NCBI RefSeq assembly: GCF_005869225.1
Contig: NZ_SWFP01000003.1
Coordinates: 744,001 to 808,000 of the forward strand
Length of the DNA stretch: 64,000 nt
Direction: 5' to 3'
From: Dyadobacter bucti
GTDB taxonomy: Bacteria > Bacteroidota > Bacteroidia > Cytophagales > Spirosomataceae
The notes under the pieces are model-generated. The model had not been told where the DNA came from, did no database searches, and was given only the letters and a program-made list of their open reading frames with translations. Shown in pieces: positions 44,659-53,251 of this stretch. Position 1 is the stretch's first letter, and the number at the start of each line of letters is the position of its first letter. The position numbers and the translations under genes are program-made.

Positions 44659-44883
44659 TTACTTGATATTTAATTCCTTTTCAATTTTTCGCAACTTGGC
44701 ATCTATTCTGAGCATGTTAATGGCGATGCCCGCAAAAATAACGGCAATAACGGCTACTACTACCCAGATCTTTCCGTCTTCACGCAGTTTGTCGGCCATG
44801 CCGACGGCGGGTTCGGTGGACTGAGCGTACAGGTGTCCTGTGATTAAAAACAGGGTAAGCAGGAAGGGGGAGATTCGTTTCAT
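44659..44883 (-). CDS. CcmD-like small membrane protein
   Basis: 74 residues from ATG 44883: a signal-like N-terminus (about 1-20, ending Leu-Tyr-Ala-Gln) followed by one transmembrane helix (about 40-58) and a charged tail Arg-Lys-Ile-Glu-Lys-Glu-Leu. Position between ccmC and ccmE and topology fit CcmD, which helps release holo-CcmE. The sequence itself is too short for firm identification. An upstream open frame to 45003 was rejected as it would overlap ccmC. Confidence 0.7.
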   Translation of the reverse strand: MKRISPFLLTLFLITGHLYAQSTEPAVGMADKLREDGKIWVVVAVIAVIFAGIAINMLRIDAKLRKIEKELNIK

Positions 44884-44968
44884 TGTATAATAATCGACTG
44901 AAATCTTAACGAATTTTTGTTTTGAAATGTTTGTGACCGAAGAAAATATGTGGCAATACTGATGAAAA

Positions 44969-45646
44969 TCACCGATTTGAAGCCACTTGTTCTTCCCGGA
45001 CACGGTTGATTATTTTCATTCTGATGCGAAGCTCGGCAAACCAGAGCCCCAGCAAAACATAGCCGATCACGGCCGGATATAAAACTTTTCTGATGTCATT
45101 ATCAATGTCATACGACCCGAAAGTACTGTTTCCGCCGCTGCCGGGATGCAGGGAGTCAGTCAGGCGGGGAAGTATATAGATGATCGGGACAAATACAGCA
45201 AACGCAAAAATGTTGTAAACGGATGATATCCGCGCTTTTCGCTGCTCGTCTTCAAAAGAGCTTCTTAATAGCAGGTAGGCCAGATATATCAAAATTCCGA
45301 TAGCCGCACCATTAAGTTTCGGGTCATTTGGCCAGGGGTCGCCCCATGTGTAATTGGCCCATGTAGAACCTGTTAGACAGCCGAGAATACCGAAGAAAAT
45401 CGCAGATTTGGCCAGTTCGCTCGCAACATCATCGTCTTTGATCAGCCCTTTGTTGAGATATTTAATGGAAAATATCATGGATGTAAAGAGCAGGATTGTC
45501 ATGGCAAACCAAAGCGCAACGTGGAAATAGGTGTTGCGGATACTTTCATTGATGATGGGCAAGCGTGGAACAGGACCCATCAAACCCATTATAATTACAT
45601 AAAAGATGATGACTATGCAGAGGATTTTCCACCAGATCTTTCTCAT
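44969..45646 (-). CDS. ccmC: Haem-handling protein CcmC
   Basis: 225 residues with six membrane helices. Conserved His in Tyr-Phe-His-Val-Ala-Leu (near 42) and Ser-Leu-His-Pro-Gly (near 167) and the tryptophan-rich loop Thr-Trp-Ala-Asn-Tyr-Thr-Trp-Gly-Asp-Pro-Trp (near 96-106), the Bacteroidota form of the WWD motif. It loads haem onto CcmE. It lies 88 bp after ccmB and 85 bp before the CcmD-like gene. Confidence 0.9.
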   Translation of the reverse strand: MRKIWWKILCIVIIFYVIIMGLMGPVPRLPIINESIRNTYFHVALWFAMTILLFTSMIFSIKYLNKGLIKDDDVASELAKSAIFFGILGCLTGSTWANYTWGDPWPNDPKLNGAAIGILIYLAYLLLRSSFEDEQRKARISSVYNIFAFAVFVPIIYILPRLTDSLHPGSGGNSTFGSYDIDNDIRKVLYPAVIGYVLLGLWFAELRIRMKIINRVREEQVASNR

Positions 45647-45734
45647 TTCACTTTTGATTTTGAACAGTTTTCAGGCTGTTTGTTATTTTTTGCAGACCGG
45701 CTAGCCGACCTTTTCTGATTTTAAAATCAGCGTT

Positions 45735-46397
45735 TCAGCTTCTCCATAAATAAGGAAAAAGCAGATAGCTGAGGGTTATTACTATTAAATCAATGGATAG
45801 CAAAGTGCTGATTTCGTCGGTGCTTACACTCCAGTCGAGTCCGTCCAGTGCGTTTTTCGCGAGCCGGATCGTCATAAGCAACATAGGGATGATGATTGGG
45901 AAGCTCAGAACGGCCATCAGGGTTGCGCTATTGTCGGCTTTGGAGGCTATACCCGCTACCAGCGTAAGTACAGAGGCAAATCCGATCGCCGCCAGCAGCA
46001 TACAAATCGAAAACAAACCCATATCACCAACCGGATTTCCCATGACAAATGCATAGAAAATAAATCCAAATGTAGATAACAACAACATGATGAATGAGTT
46101 ATATACTATTTTGGAAATAATGATCGCTTGCGGGCTGCATAAGTTGTAATAATACAGCAGCCTCCCATATCTTTCCTGAGAAAAGCTTTTTGCAATTGCA
46201 TTCACTGCCGTGAACAATAAGATGATCCAGAAAAGTGTGTTCCAGACAATAGGAGTGAGTTGATTGCGACGTAAGTTAAAACTGAGATAACAAACAAAGA
46301 CGGTACTGACAACGTACAGCAGCATTCCGCTCAGTGCGTATTTTTGCCGCCATTCCAGGGTCACTTCTTTCCAAATCAGGGTTTTAATCTCGTTCAA
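45735..46397 (-). CDS. ccmB: Haem exporter subunit CcmB
   Basis: 220 residues with six membrane helices, starting with Leu-Ile-Trp-Lys-Glu-Val-Thr-Leu-Glu-Trp-Arg-Gln, the typical CcmB opening, and Ser-Gln-Glu-Arg in the cytoplasmic loop. It works with the ATPase CcmA to release haem-loaded CcmE. No ccmA lies in this window. First gene of the operon, divergent from feoA. Confidence 0.9.
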   Translation of the reverse strand: MNEIKTLIWKEVTLEWRQKYALSGMLLYVVSTVFVCYLSFNLRRNQLTPIVWNTLFWIILLFTAVNAIAKSFSQERYGRLLYYYNLCSPQAIIISKIVYNSFIMLLLSTFGFIFYAFVMGNPVGDMGLFSICMLLAAIGFASVLTLVAGIASKADNSATLMAVLSFPIIIPMLLMTIRLAKNALDGLDWSVSTDEISTLLSIDLIVITLSYLLFPYLWRS

Positions 46398-46572
46398 ATT
46401 TCGCTTGCAATCGGCTTTCAGCAGTTGGCCTCCGGCTCAGTGATTCTATTCTTTCTTCGTCTCTCCGCTATTCGTTTTTCACTGCAAAAGTACTATATAA
46501 AGCCTGAGGGAAATAATAAAAGAGTAATGATTTTAAAGGATTTGGTACGGATAAAATGACATTTGCGAAGGT

Positions 46573-46580
46573 TATATTTG
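46573..46580 (+). promoter_or_regulatory. -7 promoter element of feoAB
   Basis: TATATTTG, an exact TAnnTTTG match 58 bp before the feoA ATG. No good -33 element at the expected distance, and no clear Fur box was seen. Confidence 0.45.
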
Positions 46581-46638
46581 AATTACAGACCGATAGTGCT
46601 TATTTTGCGGCTTAAATAAACTGAGTCTAAATAAGGGT

Positions 46639-46866
46639 ATGGCAGTTCGTACGGTTTCTAATCTTAGAAAAGGTGAAAAAGGTGTGATCAAATCATTTTC
46701 AGACAAAGGAATGTCCCTTAAGTTGCTCGAAATGGGTTGTCTGCCCGGATCAGAAGTTCGTCTTGACGCTATTGCCCCGTTTGGTGATCCGATTTGTATT
46801 AATGTTGGTGGCTGCTATTGTTTGTCGTTGCGTTTGAATGAAGCAGCAGTCATAGAAATAGAGTAA
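46639..46866 (+). CDS. feoA: Ferrous iron transport protein FeoA
   Basis: 75 residues, a single SH3-like FeoA domain: Leu-Arg-Lys-Gly-Glu-Lys-Gly-Val-Ile, Leu-Leu-Glu-Met-Gly-Cys-Leu-Pro-Gly-Ser, Leu-Arg-Leu-Asn-Glu-Ala. It is thought to regulate FeoB. It ends 28 bp before feoB. Confidence 0.93.
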   Translation: MAVRTVSNLRKGEKGVIKSFSDKGMSLKLLEMGCLPGSEVRLDAIAPFGDPICINVGGCYCLSLRLNEAAVIEIE

Positions 46867-46894
46867 GAATTACGTTCCGCTTATTAGTCTCCTT

Positions 46895-49027
46895 TTGAAA
46901 CAATCAAATATAAAAGTTGCGCTGGTTGGAAACCCTAATGCCGGCAAATCCACATTGTTCAATGCGCTGACGGGGTTGCGCCAGAAAACGGGGAATTTTC
47001 CCGGCGTAACAGTAGAAAAAAAATCAGGTACCTTCCGGCTTACGGATTCTGATACTTCTTCAACAACTGTGACGGTTGTTGACCTTCCGGGTACCTATAG
47101 TATATATCCTAAGTCGAGGGACGAAACGGTGGTGATGGATATACTTGCCAATCCCAAACATCCTGATTTTCCGGATGTCGTCGTCGTCGTCGTGGACGCG
47201 TCCAATTTGCAAAGAAATCTCCTTCTTTTTACAGAGATCAGCGATCTGGGAATGCCTGCGGTTTTGGCACTCAATATGCTCGACGTTGCCGCGAGTATGA
47301 ACCTGACTGTGAATGCGGTACAGCTGGCTATGCAGCTGCATGTTCCGGTTGTGAAGATCAATGCGCGCACGGGGGAGGGGATCGGAAAGTTGAAAGAGGC
47401 GGTCCGCCAGGTTTCGGCGGTCAAAGAGAAATCTCTTCCTAACTATTTTTATGAGCCAAAAGGCAATGAAGTCGAGCTGATTGAGGAGGTAAAAGGTTTA
47501 TATGCGCTTGACAATGATTATGTAGCATTACAATATGTTTGTCAGCACGACAATTTTTCTTTTCTGGAGCAACCAGTGCGGGCCAAGTTGGATACGCTGA
47601 TCGAAAAATATGGATTTGATGAAAATAACTTTCTGGCAGAAGAGACAATCGCACGGTATGAAAAAATAAAACCGATCATTTCCAAAGCGGTAAAAACGGA
47701 AGGACAGACTGAGCAGCCTTACTGGACCAGGAAGCTTGACAGTATCCTCTTGCATCCATTTTGGGGATATGTGACTTTTGCGGCGGTATTGATTCTGGTT
47801 TTTCAGGCCATTTTCGCCTGGGCTTCCTATCCGATGGACATGCTTGACGCCGCTACGGCTGCCACTATTGAGTGGGTAAAAGAAACACTTCCCCAGGGCG
47901 TTTTGAATGATCTGATTACGGACGGTATCCTGGCCGGTATCGGAGGCGTTATCATTTTTATTCCGCAGATCGCTATTCTTTTTGCCTTGGTTTCTATTCT
48001 GGAAGAGTCGGGTTATATGGCCAGGGTAATGGTGATCATGGACAAACTGATGCGGAAATTTGGCCTCAATGGACGAAGCGTGGTGCCTCTGATATCAGGG
48101 GTTGCCTGTGCTGTTCCTGCTATTATGACGACGAGAAGTATCAGTAGCCGGTACGAGCGTCTGTTGACGATTTTGGTTACGCCTTTAATGAGTTGCTCTG
48201 CGCGTCTGCCAATTTACGCGATCCTGATTGCACTGGTGGTACCGGAAACCAAAGTTTTCGGTTTTCTGAATACGCAGGGGTTGGTATTGTTCGGGTTATA
48301 TCTTTTGGGACTGGTGGGTGCGCTGGGGTCAGCCTGGCTTTTGTCACTTTTTATTCCAAGAAAAGAGCCGAGTTATTTCATGCTTGAAATGCCTTCTTAC
48401 AAATTACCAAGATGGGGACAGGTCGGGTTCACTATGTATGACAGTGTAAAATCTTTTGTTTTTGAAGCTGGGAAAATAATTATGGCCATTTCAATCATTC
48501 TCTGGGTATTGGCATCTTACGGGCCTGGCGACAATATTGAAAAAGCTGAGCAACAAGTTGTGTCGGAAATGAGCGGGCAACCTCAGCAGGAAATTGATGT
48601 GGCGATAGCTTCCGCCAAGCTGGAAAGCTCATACGCAGGACAATTTGGACGGTTTATCGAACCGGTGATCAAACCCCTTGGCTATGACTGGAAAATTGGC
48701 ATCGCGTTGCTTGCTTCGTTTGCTGCCAGGGAAGTTTTTGTGGGCACCATGGCTACTATATATAGTATCAGCGGAGATTTCGAAGACGTTCCGACTGTGA
48801 AGGAAAGGTTGGTTAAAGAAAAAAATGCCGAGACTGGCGGCGCGATGTTTACGCCAGCAGTATGTTATTCGCTGTTAATGTTTTACGTTTTCGCGATGAT
48901 GTGTATGAGTACAATTGCAGTGGTTTACCGCGAAACCCACGGCTGGAAATGGCCTATTATTCAATTGATATACCTGATGACGCTGGCGTATGTTTCAGCA
49001 TTTGCGGTTTATCAGTTGATGAGTTGA
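46895..49027 (+). CDS. feoB: Ferrous iron transporter FeoB
   Basis: 710 residues. N-terminal G domain: G1 Gly-Asn-Pro-Asn-Ala-Gly-Lys-Ser-Thr at 12-20, G3 Asp-Leu-Pro-Gly and G4 Asn-Met-Leu-Asp. Then the helical GDI-like region and the membrane channel with two Gate motifs (Gly-Val-Ala-Cys-Ala-Val-Pro-Ala-Ile near 404 and Ala-Ala-Arg-Glu-Val-Phe-Val-Gly-Thr near 613). It imports Fe2+. The start is a TTG at 46895; no ATG exists in frame upstream. No feoC follows. Confidence 0.94.
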   Translation: MKQSNIKVALVGNPNAGKSTLFNALTGLRQKTGNFPGVTVEKKSGTFRLTDSDTSSTTVTVVDLPGTYSIYPKSRDETVVMDILANPKHPDFPDVVVVVVDASNLQRNLLLFTEISDLGMPAVLALNMLDVAASMNLTVNAVQLAMQLHVPVVKINARTGEGIGKLKEAVRQVSAVKEKSLPNYFYEPKGNEVELIEEVKGLYALDNDYVALQYVCQHDNFSFLEQPVRAKLDTLIEKYGFDENNFLAEETIARYEKIKPIISKAVKTEGQTEQPYWTRKLDSILLHPFWGYVTFAAVLILVFQAIFAWASYPMDMLDAATAATIEWVKETLPQGVLNDLITDGILAGIGGVIIFIPQIAILFALVSILEESGYMARVMVIMDKLMRKFGLNGRSVVPLISGVACAVPAIMTTRSISSRYERLLTILVTPLMSCSARLPIYAILIALVVPETKVFGFLNTQGLVLFGLYLLGLVGALGSAWLLSLFIPRKEPSYFMLEMPSYKLPRWGQVGFTMYDSVKSFVFEAGKIIMAISIILWVLASYGPGDNIEKAEQQVVSEMSGQPQQEIDVAIASAKLESSYAGQFGRFIEPVIKPLGYDWKIGIALLASFAAREVFVGTMATIYSISGDFEDVPTVKERLVKEKNAETGGAMFTPAVCYSLLMFYVFAMMCMSTIAVVYRETHGWKWPIIQLIYLMTLAYVSAFAVYQLMS

Positions 49028-49029
49028 GT

Positions 49030-50511
49030 TTACCAACCCAGACAATCAATCACATCTGACGCGATGAGGGCGCTTTGACCTTTTAGGTCTGCTGCCCGGT
49101 CTCCGGCCAGGCCGTGTTGGTAAACGCCCAGGATAGCTGCATTTTCCGGGGTGTATTTTTGGGCAAGCAGGCTGGTGATAATACCAGTTAGGACATCGCC
49201 GGTCCCGCCGGTTGCCATACCTGCGTTTCCGGTTGAATTAAAATGCACTTCTCCATTCGAAAAAATCACGGCAGTATTCGCGCCTTTGAGGCAAATAATT
49301 ACTTTGTATTTCTTTGCAAATTCCTTCCCGATTTCCAGCCGGTTATATTCATCTGTACTGTGTCCTGCAAGTCTTTGGAATTCTTTCGGGTGAGGTGTCA
49401 GGATTGTATTTTCCGGCAGTTTATACAGCAATTCACGGTTTTGGGACAAAATATTCAATGCATCGGCATCAACGATCAAAGGTGCCTTCACCGTTTTCAA
49501 TAATTTTTCCAGTGCGTTTACGGTCAATGTATCCGTTCCCAGCCCAGGGCCGATGCCTATAGCCGAAGCGGACTCCAGCTCCGGCAACTGACTGATATAT
49601 TTTTTGTTTTCATCCACAGAAACCATGGCTTCCGGTGTGGAAATCTGTATGATCCCGTATCCGCTTTCCGGTGCATGAACAGTCAATAACCCCACTCCTG
49701 ATCTCAGGCATGCCTTTGCAGAAAGAACTGCCGCACCCATTTTGCCATAACTTCCTGCGATCAAAACGGCATGTCCGTAAGTGCCTTTGTGCGAAAATTT
49801 TTCGCGCGGCCTGATCAGCTCTTCGGCTGTTTGTTTATCGGTAAAAAACCATTGAGTATCTGCGTTTTTGATAAAGTCTTCACTGAGCTGGATATCCACA
49901 ACATGCCAGTCCGCGACATATTTGGCATTTTGAGGCAACAGAAAGGCTAGTTTGGGAAGCTGGAATGAAACCGTGAAATCCGGTTCGATAATGGGATCTT
50001 CGTTACCGTTTGCTTTGTCTGCATATAATCCGCTTGCAATATCCACTGCCACCAGCTTATTGGGCAGGTCGTTCAGTCTGTCAATGACCGCGGCCAATAG
50101 TCCGGCAGCGGGTCTTGATAATCCGGACCCGAGCAGTGCATCGATGCAGATGACATTCGGGCCAAGTACCGGGAAATCGTCAATTGAATGAATATGCGAA
50201 GGCTGCAAATGATTTTTAAGACGGTCAAGGTTGGTTTTGAAGTCTGCAGATGCTTCCGGGCTATATTCGATTACATAAACCTGAACATCATAACTCCGTT
50301 CGCTGAGTATGCGGGCGATAGCCAGTCCGTCGCCGCCGTTATTGCCTTTTCCACAGAAAATACGGACCGGCCGGGTGTTCACAAACTGGTTACAAAGCCA
50401 TCGTACAAATGCCTGAGCGGCGCGCTCCATCAGGTCGATGGAGGAAATCGGTTCATTTTTGATTGTGTATGCATCCAGTGACCGGATTTGCTCAACATTC
50501 AGGATTTTCAT
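49030..50511 (-). CDS. nnr: Bifunctional NAD(P)H-hydrate epimerase / dehydratase
   Basis: Repairs hydrated NADH and NADPH. 493 residues from ATG 50511. N-terminal YjeF-N epimerase (about 1-215, Gly-Lys-Gly-Asn-Asn-Gly-Gly-Asp-Gly) and C-terminal ribokinase-like dehydratase (about 225-493, Gly-Ile-Gly-Pro-Gly-Leu and Gly-Gly-Thr-Gly-Asp-Val-Leu-Thr-Gly). Both halves look intact. It is convergent with feoB, 2 bp from its stop. Confidence 0.93.
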   Translation of the reverse strand: MKILNVEQIRSLDAYTIKNEPISSIDLMERAAQAFVRWLCNQFVNTRPVRIFCGKGNNGGDGLAIARILSERSYDVQVYVIEYSPEASADFKTNLDRLKNHLQPSHIHSIDDFPVLGPNVICIDALLGSGLSRPAAGLLAAVIDRLNDLPNKLVAVDIASGLYADKANGNEDPIIEPDFTVSFQLPKLAFLLPQNAKYVADWHVVDIQLSEDFIKNADTQWFFTDKQTAEELIRPREKFSHKGTYGHAVLIAGSYGKMGAAVLSAKACLRSGVGLLTVHAPESGYGIIQISTPEAMVSVDENKKYISQLPELESASAIGIGPGLGTDTLTVNALEKLLKTVKAPLIVDADALNILSQNRELLYKLPENTILTPHPKEFQRLAGHSTDEYNRLEIGKEFAKKYKVIICLKGANTAVIFSNGEVHFNSTGNAGMATGGTGDVLTGIITSLLAQKYTPENAAILGVYQHGLAGDRAADLKGQSALIASDVIDCLGW

Positions 50512-50659
50512 AAAAATGAGTTTCAATAATTGCTTCGAATGATCATTGGTATCAATGATTGTACCAAAGACCTGGTATTGAGCCCGGGTAATGCTAAAAT
50601 ACCATGTATTTTTTGTCTGTAAAAAGCCGCAAATGCTTTTAGAAGCCGGGAAATAATCT

Positions 50660-50667
50660 TAGCTTTG
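50660..50667 (+). promoter_or_regulatory. -7 promoter element of rplS, followed by a structured leader
   Basis: TAGCTTTG (TAnnTTTG) 92 bp before the rplS ATG. The leader between about 50674 and 50759 has a small hairpin (ATGAAGG with CCTCAT, with one bulge) and an A/T-rich end. It is a candidate for L19 autoregulation. Confidence 0.5.
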
Positions 50668-50759
50668 CACTCGTTTTCGCAAGAGCTGTTTTGAATGAAG
50701 GGGCGTCACCTCATCCGCTGGAAGCAAGCTATCATTTTTAATCCATAAAAGCATTCGTC

Positions 50760-51122
50760 ATGAGCGAACTTATTAAACTCGTAGAAGCTACGATTGAAAA
50801 TCGTAAATCCGAGTATCCTGATTTTAAATCAGGCGACACGATCAACGTACACGTTAAGATCAGAGAAGGTAACAAAGAACGTATTCAGCAATTTCAGGGT
50901 ACGGTAATGCAACGCCGCAATCTTAGCGCAAGCGGTGAAACTTTCACTGTACGTAAAATATCAAACGGTATTGCCGTAGAACGTGTTTTCCCAATTCTTT
51001 CACCGAGTATCGCTAAGATCGAATTGATCCGCCGCGGTAAAGTACGTCGCGCGCGTCTTTTCTTCTTGCGTGGACGTCAGGGTAAAGCCGCTCGTATCAA
51101 AGAGCTTAAAGTTTCGAAGTAA
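50760..51122 (+). CDS. rplS: 50S ribosomal protein L19
   Basis: 120 residues, normal L19 length: [12 protein letters not shown], Gln-Gln-Phe-Gln-Gly-Thr-Val, Arg-Arg-Gly-Lys-Val-Arg-Arg-Ala-Arg. It sits at the 30S-50S interface. It is monocistronic, closed by a strong terminator. Confidence 0.96.
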   Translation: MSELIKLVEATIENRKSEYPDFKSGDTINVHVKIREGNKERIQQFQGTVMQRRNLSASGETFTVRKISNGIAVERVFPILSPSIAKIELIRRGKVRRARLFFLRGRQGKAARIKELKVSK

Positions 51123-51147
51123 GGTTTATTTCTTCGGACAAAAAATT

Positions 51148-51182
51148 AAAACCCTGCAGGTGATTTTTTCTTGCAGGGTTTT
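51148..51182 (+). terminator. rplS terminator
   Basis: AAAACCCTGCA (51148-51158) pairs with TGCAGGGTTTT (51172-51182) around a 13-nt T-rich loop. Confidence 0.85.
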
Positions 51183-51269
51183 GTTGTTTAAAGAAATTGG
51201 CGTTTGGTTGTTAGCGGTCAGTTTTTGGCTTTTTTGAATGGGTTTCGATGGTGGATTAATGTTCAGATT

Positions 51270-52055
51270 ATGAAAATTGCTTTTTATAAATACCAGGGTA
51301 CCGGAAATGATTTTGTCATGATCGATGATCGTGACGGCTTGTTTCCTGTTTCAAAAGAATTGATCGCGTCTATATGCCATCGCCGGTTTGGGGTCGGGTC
51401 CGACGGTCTGATCCTTTTACAAAATGCTGAGGGTTATGACTTCCGGATGGTGTATTTCAATGCGGATGGTGGAGAAGGCAGCATGTGCGGTAATGGCGGG
51501 CGTTGTGTGGTAAGGTTTGCGCATGACCTGGGTTTGTTTTCAGATAAAACTTCTTTTATCGCTGTGGACGGCTTGCACGAGGCTACAGTCTCAGGTGATA
51601 CGATCAGCCTGAAAATGTCGCCGGTTCAGGGCGTGGAGCGATATGAAGCGTACGATTTCATGAATACAGGATCACCGCATTATGTTACCTATGTAGAGCA
51701 TATTGAGGAAACGGATGTGGTATGCATCGGAAGTGAAATACGCTACGGTTCGGTTTATGGGCCACAAGGCGGTACCAATGTTAATTTTGTTGAGATAATT
51801 GAAGACAATCATTTGAGTGTCAGAACTTATGAGCGGGGAGTAGAAGATGAGACATTCTCATGTGGTACCGGTGTTACAGCCTGCGCTTTATCTGCTCATT
51901 TGAAAAAAGGCTGGGAAGGCCCGGTACGGGTAGAAACAATTGGCGGGACCTTGCAGGTCTCTTACAAAGAAACGTCACCTGGCGTATTCGATGATATTTT
52001 CCTGATCGGTCCCGCTGTCAGAGTTTTTGAGGGAAATCTGAATGTATCAGATTAA
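51270..52055 (+). CDS. dapF: Diaminopimelate epimerase
   Basis: Interconverts LL- and meso-diaminopimelate for peptidoglycan and lysine synthesis. 261 residues from ATG 51270. Both catalytic cysteines are present: Cys73 in Ser-Met-Cys-Gly-Asn-Gly-Gly-Arg and Cys198 in Phe-Ser-Cys-Gly-Thr-Gly. The start Lys-Ile-Ala-Phe-Tyr-Lys-Tyr-Gln-Gly-Thr-Gly-Asn-Asp-Phe fits the family; the open frame back to 51204 does not. Slightly shorter than the E. coli enzyme (274), as usual for this phylum. Confidence 0.94.
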   Translation: MKIAFYKYQGTGNDFVMIDDRDGLFPVSKELIASICHRRFGVGSDGLILLQNAEGYDFRMVYFNADGGEGSMCGNGGRCVVRFAHDLGLFSDKTSFIAVDGLHEATVSGDTISLKMSPVQGVERYEAYDFMNTGSPHYVTYVEHIEETDVVCIGSEIRYGSVYGPQGGTNVNFVEIIEDNHLSVRTYERGVEDETFSCGTGVTACALSAHLKKGWEGPVRVETIGGTLQVSYKETSPGVFDDIFLIGPAVRVFEGNLNVSD

Positions 52056-52070
52056 TATACAATAGTTTAT

Positions 52071-52430
52071 TTAATTCCTCGGCCCTCTGCCGCCACCATT
52101 GCCCCGGCGTTCCGCCAGCATGGTTTTGTACTTTTCCTGTTGTTCTGCTGTAAGTACTTTGGCTAGTTCAGCATTAAAGGTTTCCATAGATGCCCGCATG
52201 GCAGAACGGTCCTGGTTTTGGGACGCTCTCAATTCCTCCATTTTTTTTACCCGGTCAAGGTTAAGCGTGTAAACCTGCTTTTGCTGATCTTCTGTCAGTT
52301 GCAGGTTTTCTGTCATGGTTTTGGTCTGGTTTTCTGCACGTTGTTCGGGAGTCCTGCCGCTATCCTGACGTTGCGCAAAGGCGGTCATACTTACAAAGGC
52401 CAGTAACATGGCCATCAATCCTTTTCTCAT
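52071..52430 (-). CDS. Small secreted DUF4890-like protein (Spy/LTxxQ type)
   Basis: 119 residues from ATG 52430. Signal peptide about 1-20, then a helical domain with Asn-Leu-Gln-Leu-Thr-Glu-Asp-Gln-Gln and Leu-Thr-Ala-Glu-Gln-Gln-Glu-Lys-Tyr, two LTxxQ-like motifs as in Spy/CpxP and DUF4890. The end is Gly/Arg-rich. Probably a periplasmic chaperone or stress protein. Confidence 0.8.
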   Translation of the reverse strand: MRKGLMAMLLAFVSMTAFAQRQDSGRTPEQRAENQTKTMTENLQLTEDQQKQVYTLNLDRVKKMEELRASQNQDRSAMRASMETFNAELAKVLTAEQQEKYKTMLAERRGNGGGRGPRN

Positions 52431-52501
52431 GGTTTTAATGTTTAAGATACCAGACTTAGAGTAGGAATGTGGTATCAAAGTTTAAAACCGGGAAGAGAAA
52501 T

Positions 52502-53245
52502 TCAGTAAAACATTTTTACGATCAGCGCTACGGCTATCGCGCAGGTGTAGCTCATTAAGGTTCCTACCAATACATACTCCGATTTTTTACTTACATAAGC
52601 AGGGGAAATTTCCCCGCCCACAGCCTTGTCATTGTATCTCAAAAGTGATTTTGCCGCAATCAGAAAGCCAATCGCGGAAAACTGACTGACCAGTACAAAT
52701 ACAAAGATCAGCAACCTTTCGGACATCCCAATCCAGCGGCCTGCACTGGCCAGATTATCGTCGGCGTTGGGTGCGAGCTTGTGCAATTCTTCCCGCCATG
52801 GTCTTGTCAAAATCCCGACAAGAAAAGATATTGGCGACAGGGAAAGCAGCGCGCCCGTGAGGATCGACAGGGTTTTAGGAGTATAAATCCAGGTTTTGAA
52901 TGTTTCCAGCTCAGCGGAAAAACTGCTTGTTAAAAGAATGGCCGTGAGTGCGATGGTGATAAGGTGTGCGATCTGGTCTGCAATAAACCAGGTCAGTGAG
53001 CCTTTTTTATCGGCTTCAATTTTAATGATATCGATAATGCCGTGTGCAATGCCGATAGCCAGGGCTGGAAAAGGATTGTCCCAGCGCCCCAGGAAAATGT
53101 ATGACATCACGATGACCAGCGCAATATGAAAATACAGGTATTTTGACCTGAATGATTTATTTTTTTTATCAATTACCCACGAAGTCGGTTGCCAGTAAAA
53201 GTCGACAAGTACGTGAGCCAGCAGCAGTAATAAAAACTCGGTCAT
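52502..53245 (-). CDS. DUF3307 multi-pass membrane protein
   Basis: 247 residues with about seven hydrophobic segments. The start Phe-Leu-Leu-Leu-Leu-Leu-Ala-His-Val-Leu-Val-Asp-Phe and the Gly-Ile-Ala-His-Gly-Ile-Ile-Asp and Asp-Gln-Ile-Ala-His motifs are diagnostic for DUF3307. The repeated His/Asp pairs in membrane helices could bind metal or form an active site. Function unknown. The ATG is 6 bp after the regulator gene's stop, so the two form one operon. The regulator carries a cyclase-like domain, so the membrane protein may be the effector of a signal, but this is inference. Confidence 0.87.
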   Translation of the reverse strand: MTEFLLLLLAHVLVDFYWQPTSWVIDKKNKSFRSKYLYFHIALVIVMSYIFLGRWDNPFPALAIGIAHGIIDIIKIEADKKGSLTWFIADQIAHLITIALTAILLTSSFSAELETFKTWIYTPKTLSILTGALLSLSPISFLVGILTRPWREELHKLAPNADDNLASAGRWIGMSERLLIFVFVLVSQFSAIGFLIAAKSLLRYNDKAVGGEISPAYVSKKSEYVLVGTLMSYTCAIAVALIVKMFY

Positions 53246-53251
53246 GTTTAT

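Noticed and set aside
47180-47200. GTC/GTCG short tandem repeat
   Set aside because: It encodes a Val run in the G domain of FeoB just before the GTPase strand; an ordinary beta-strand coding pattern.
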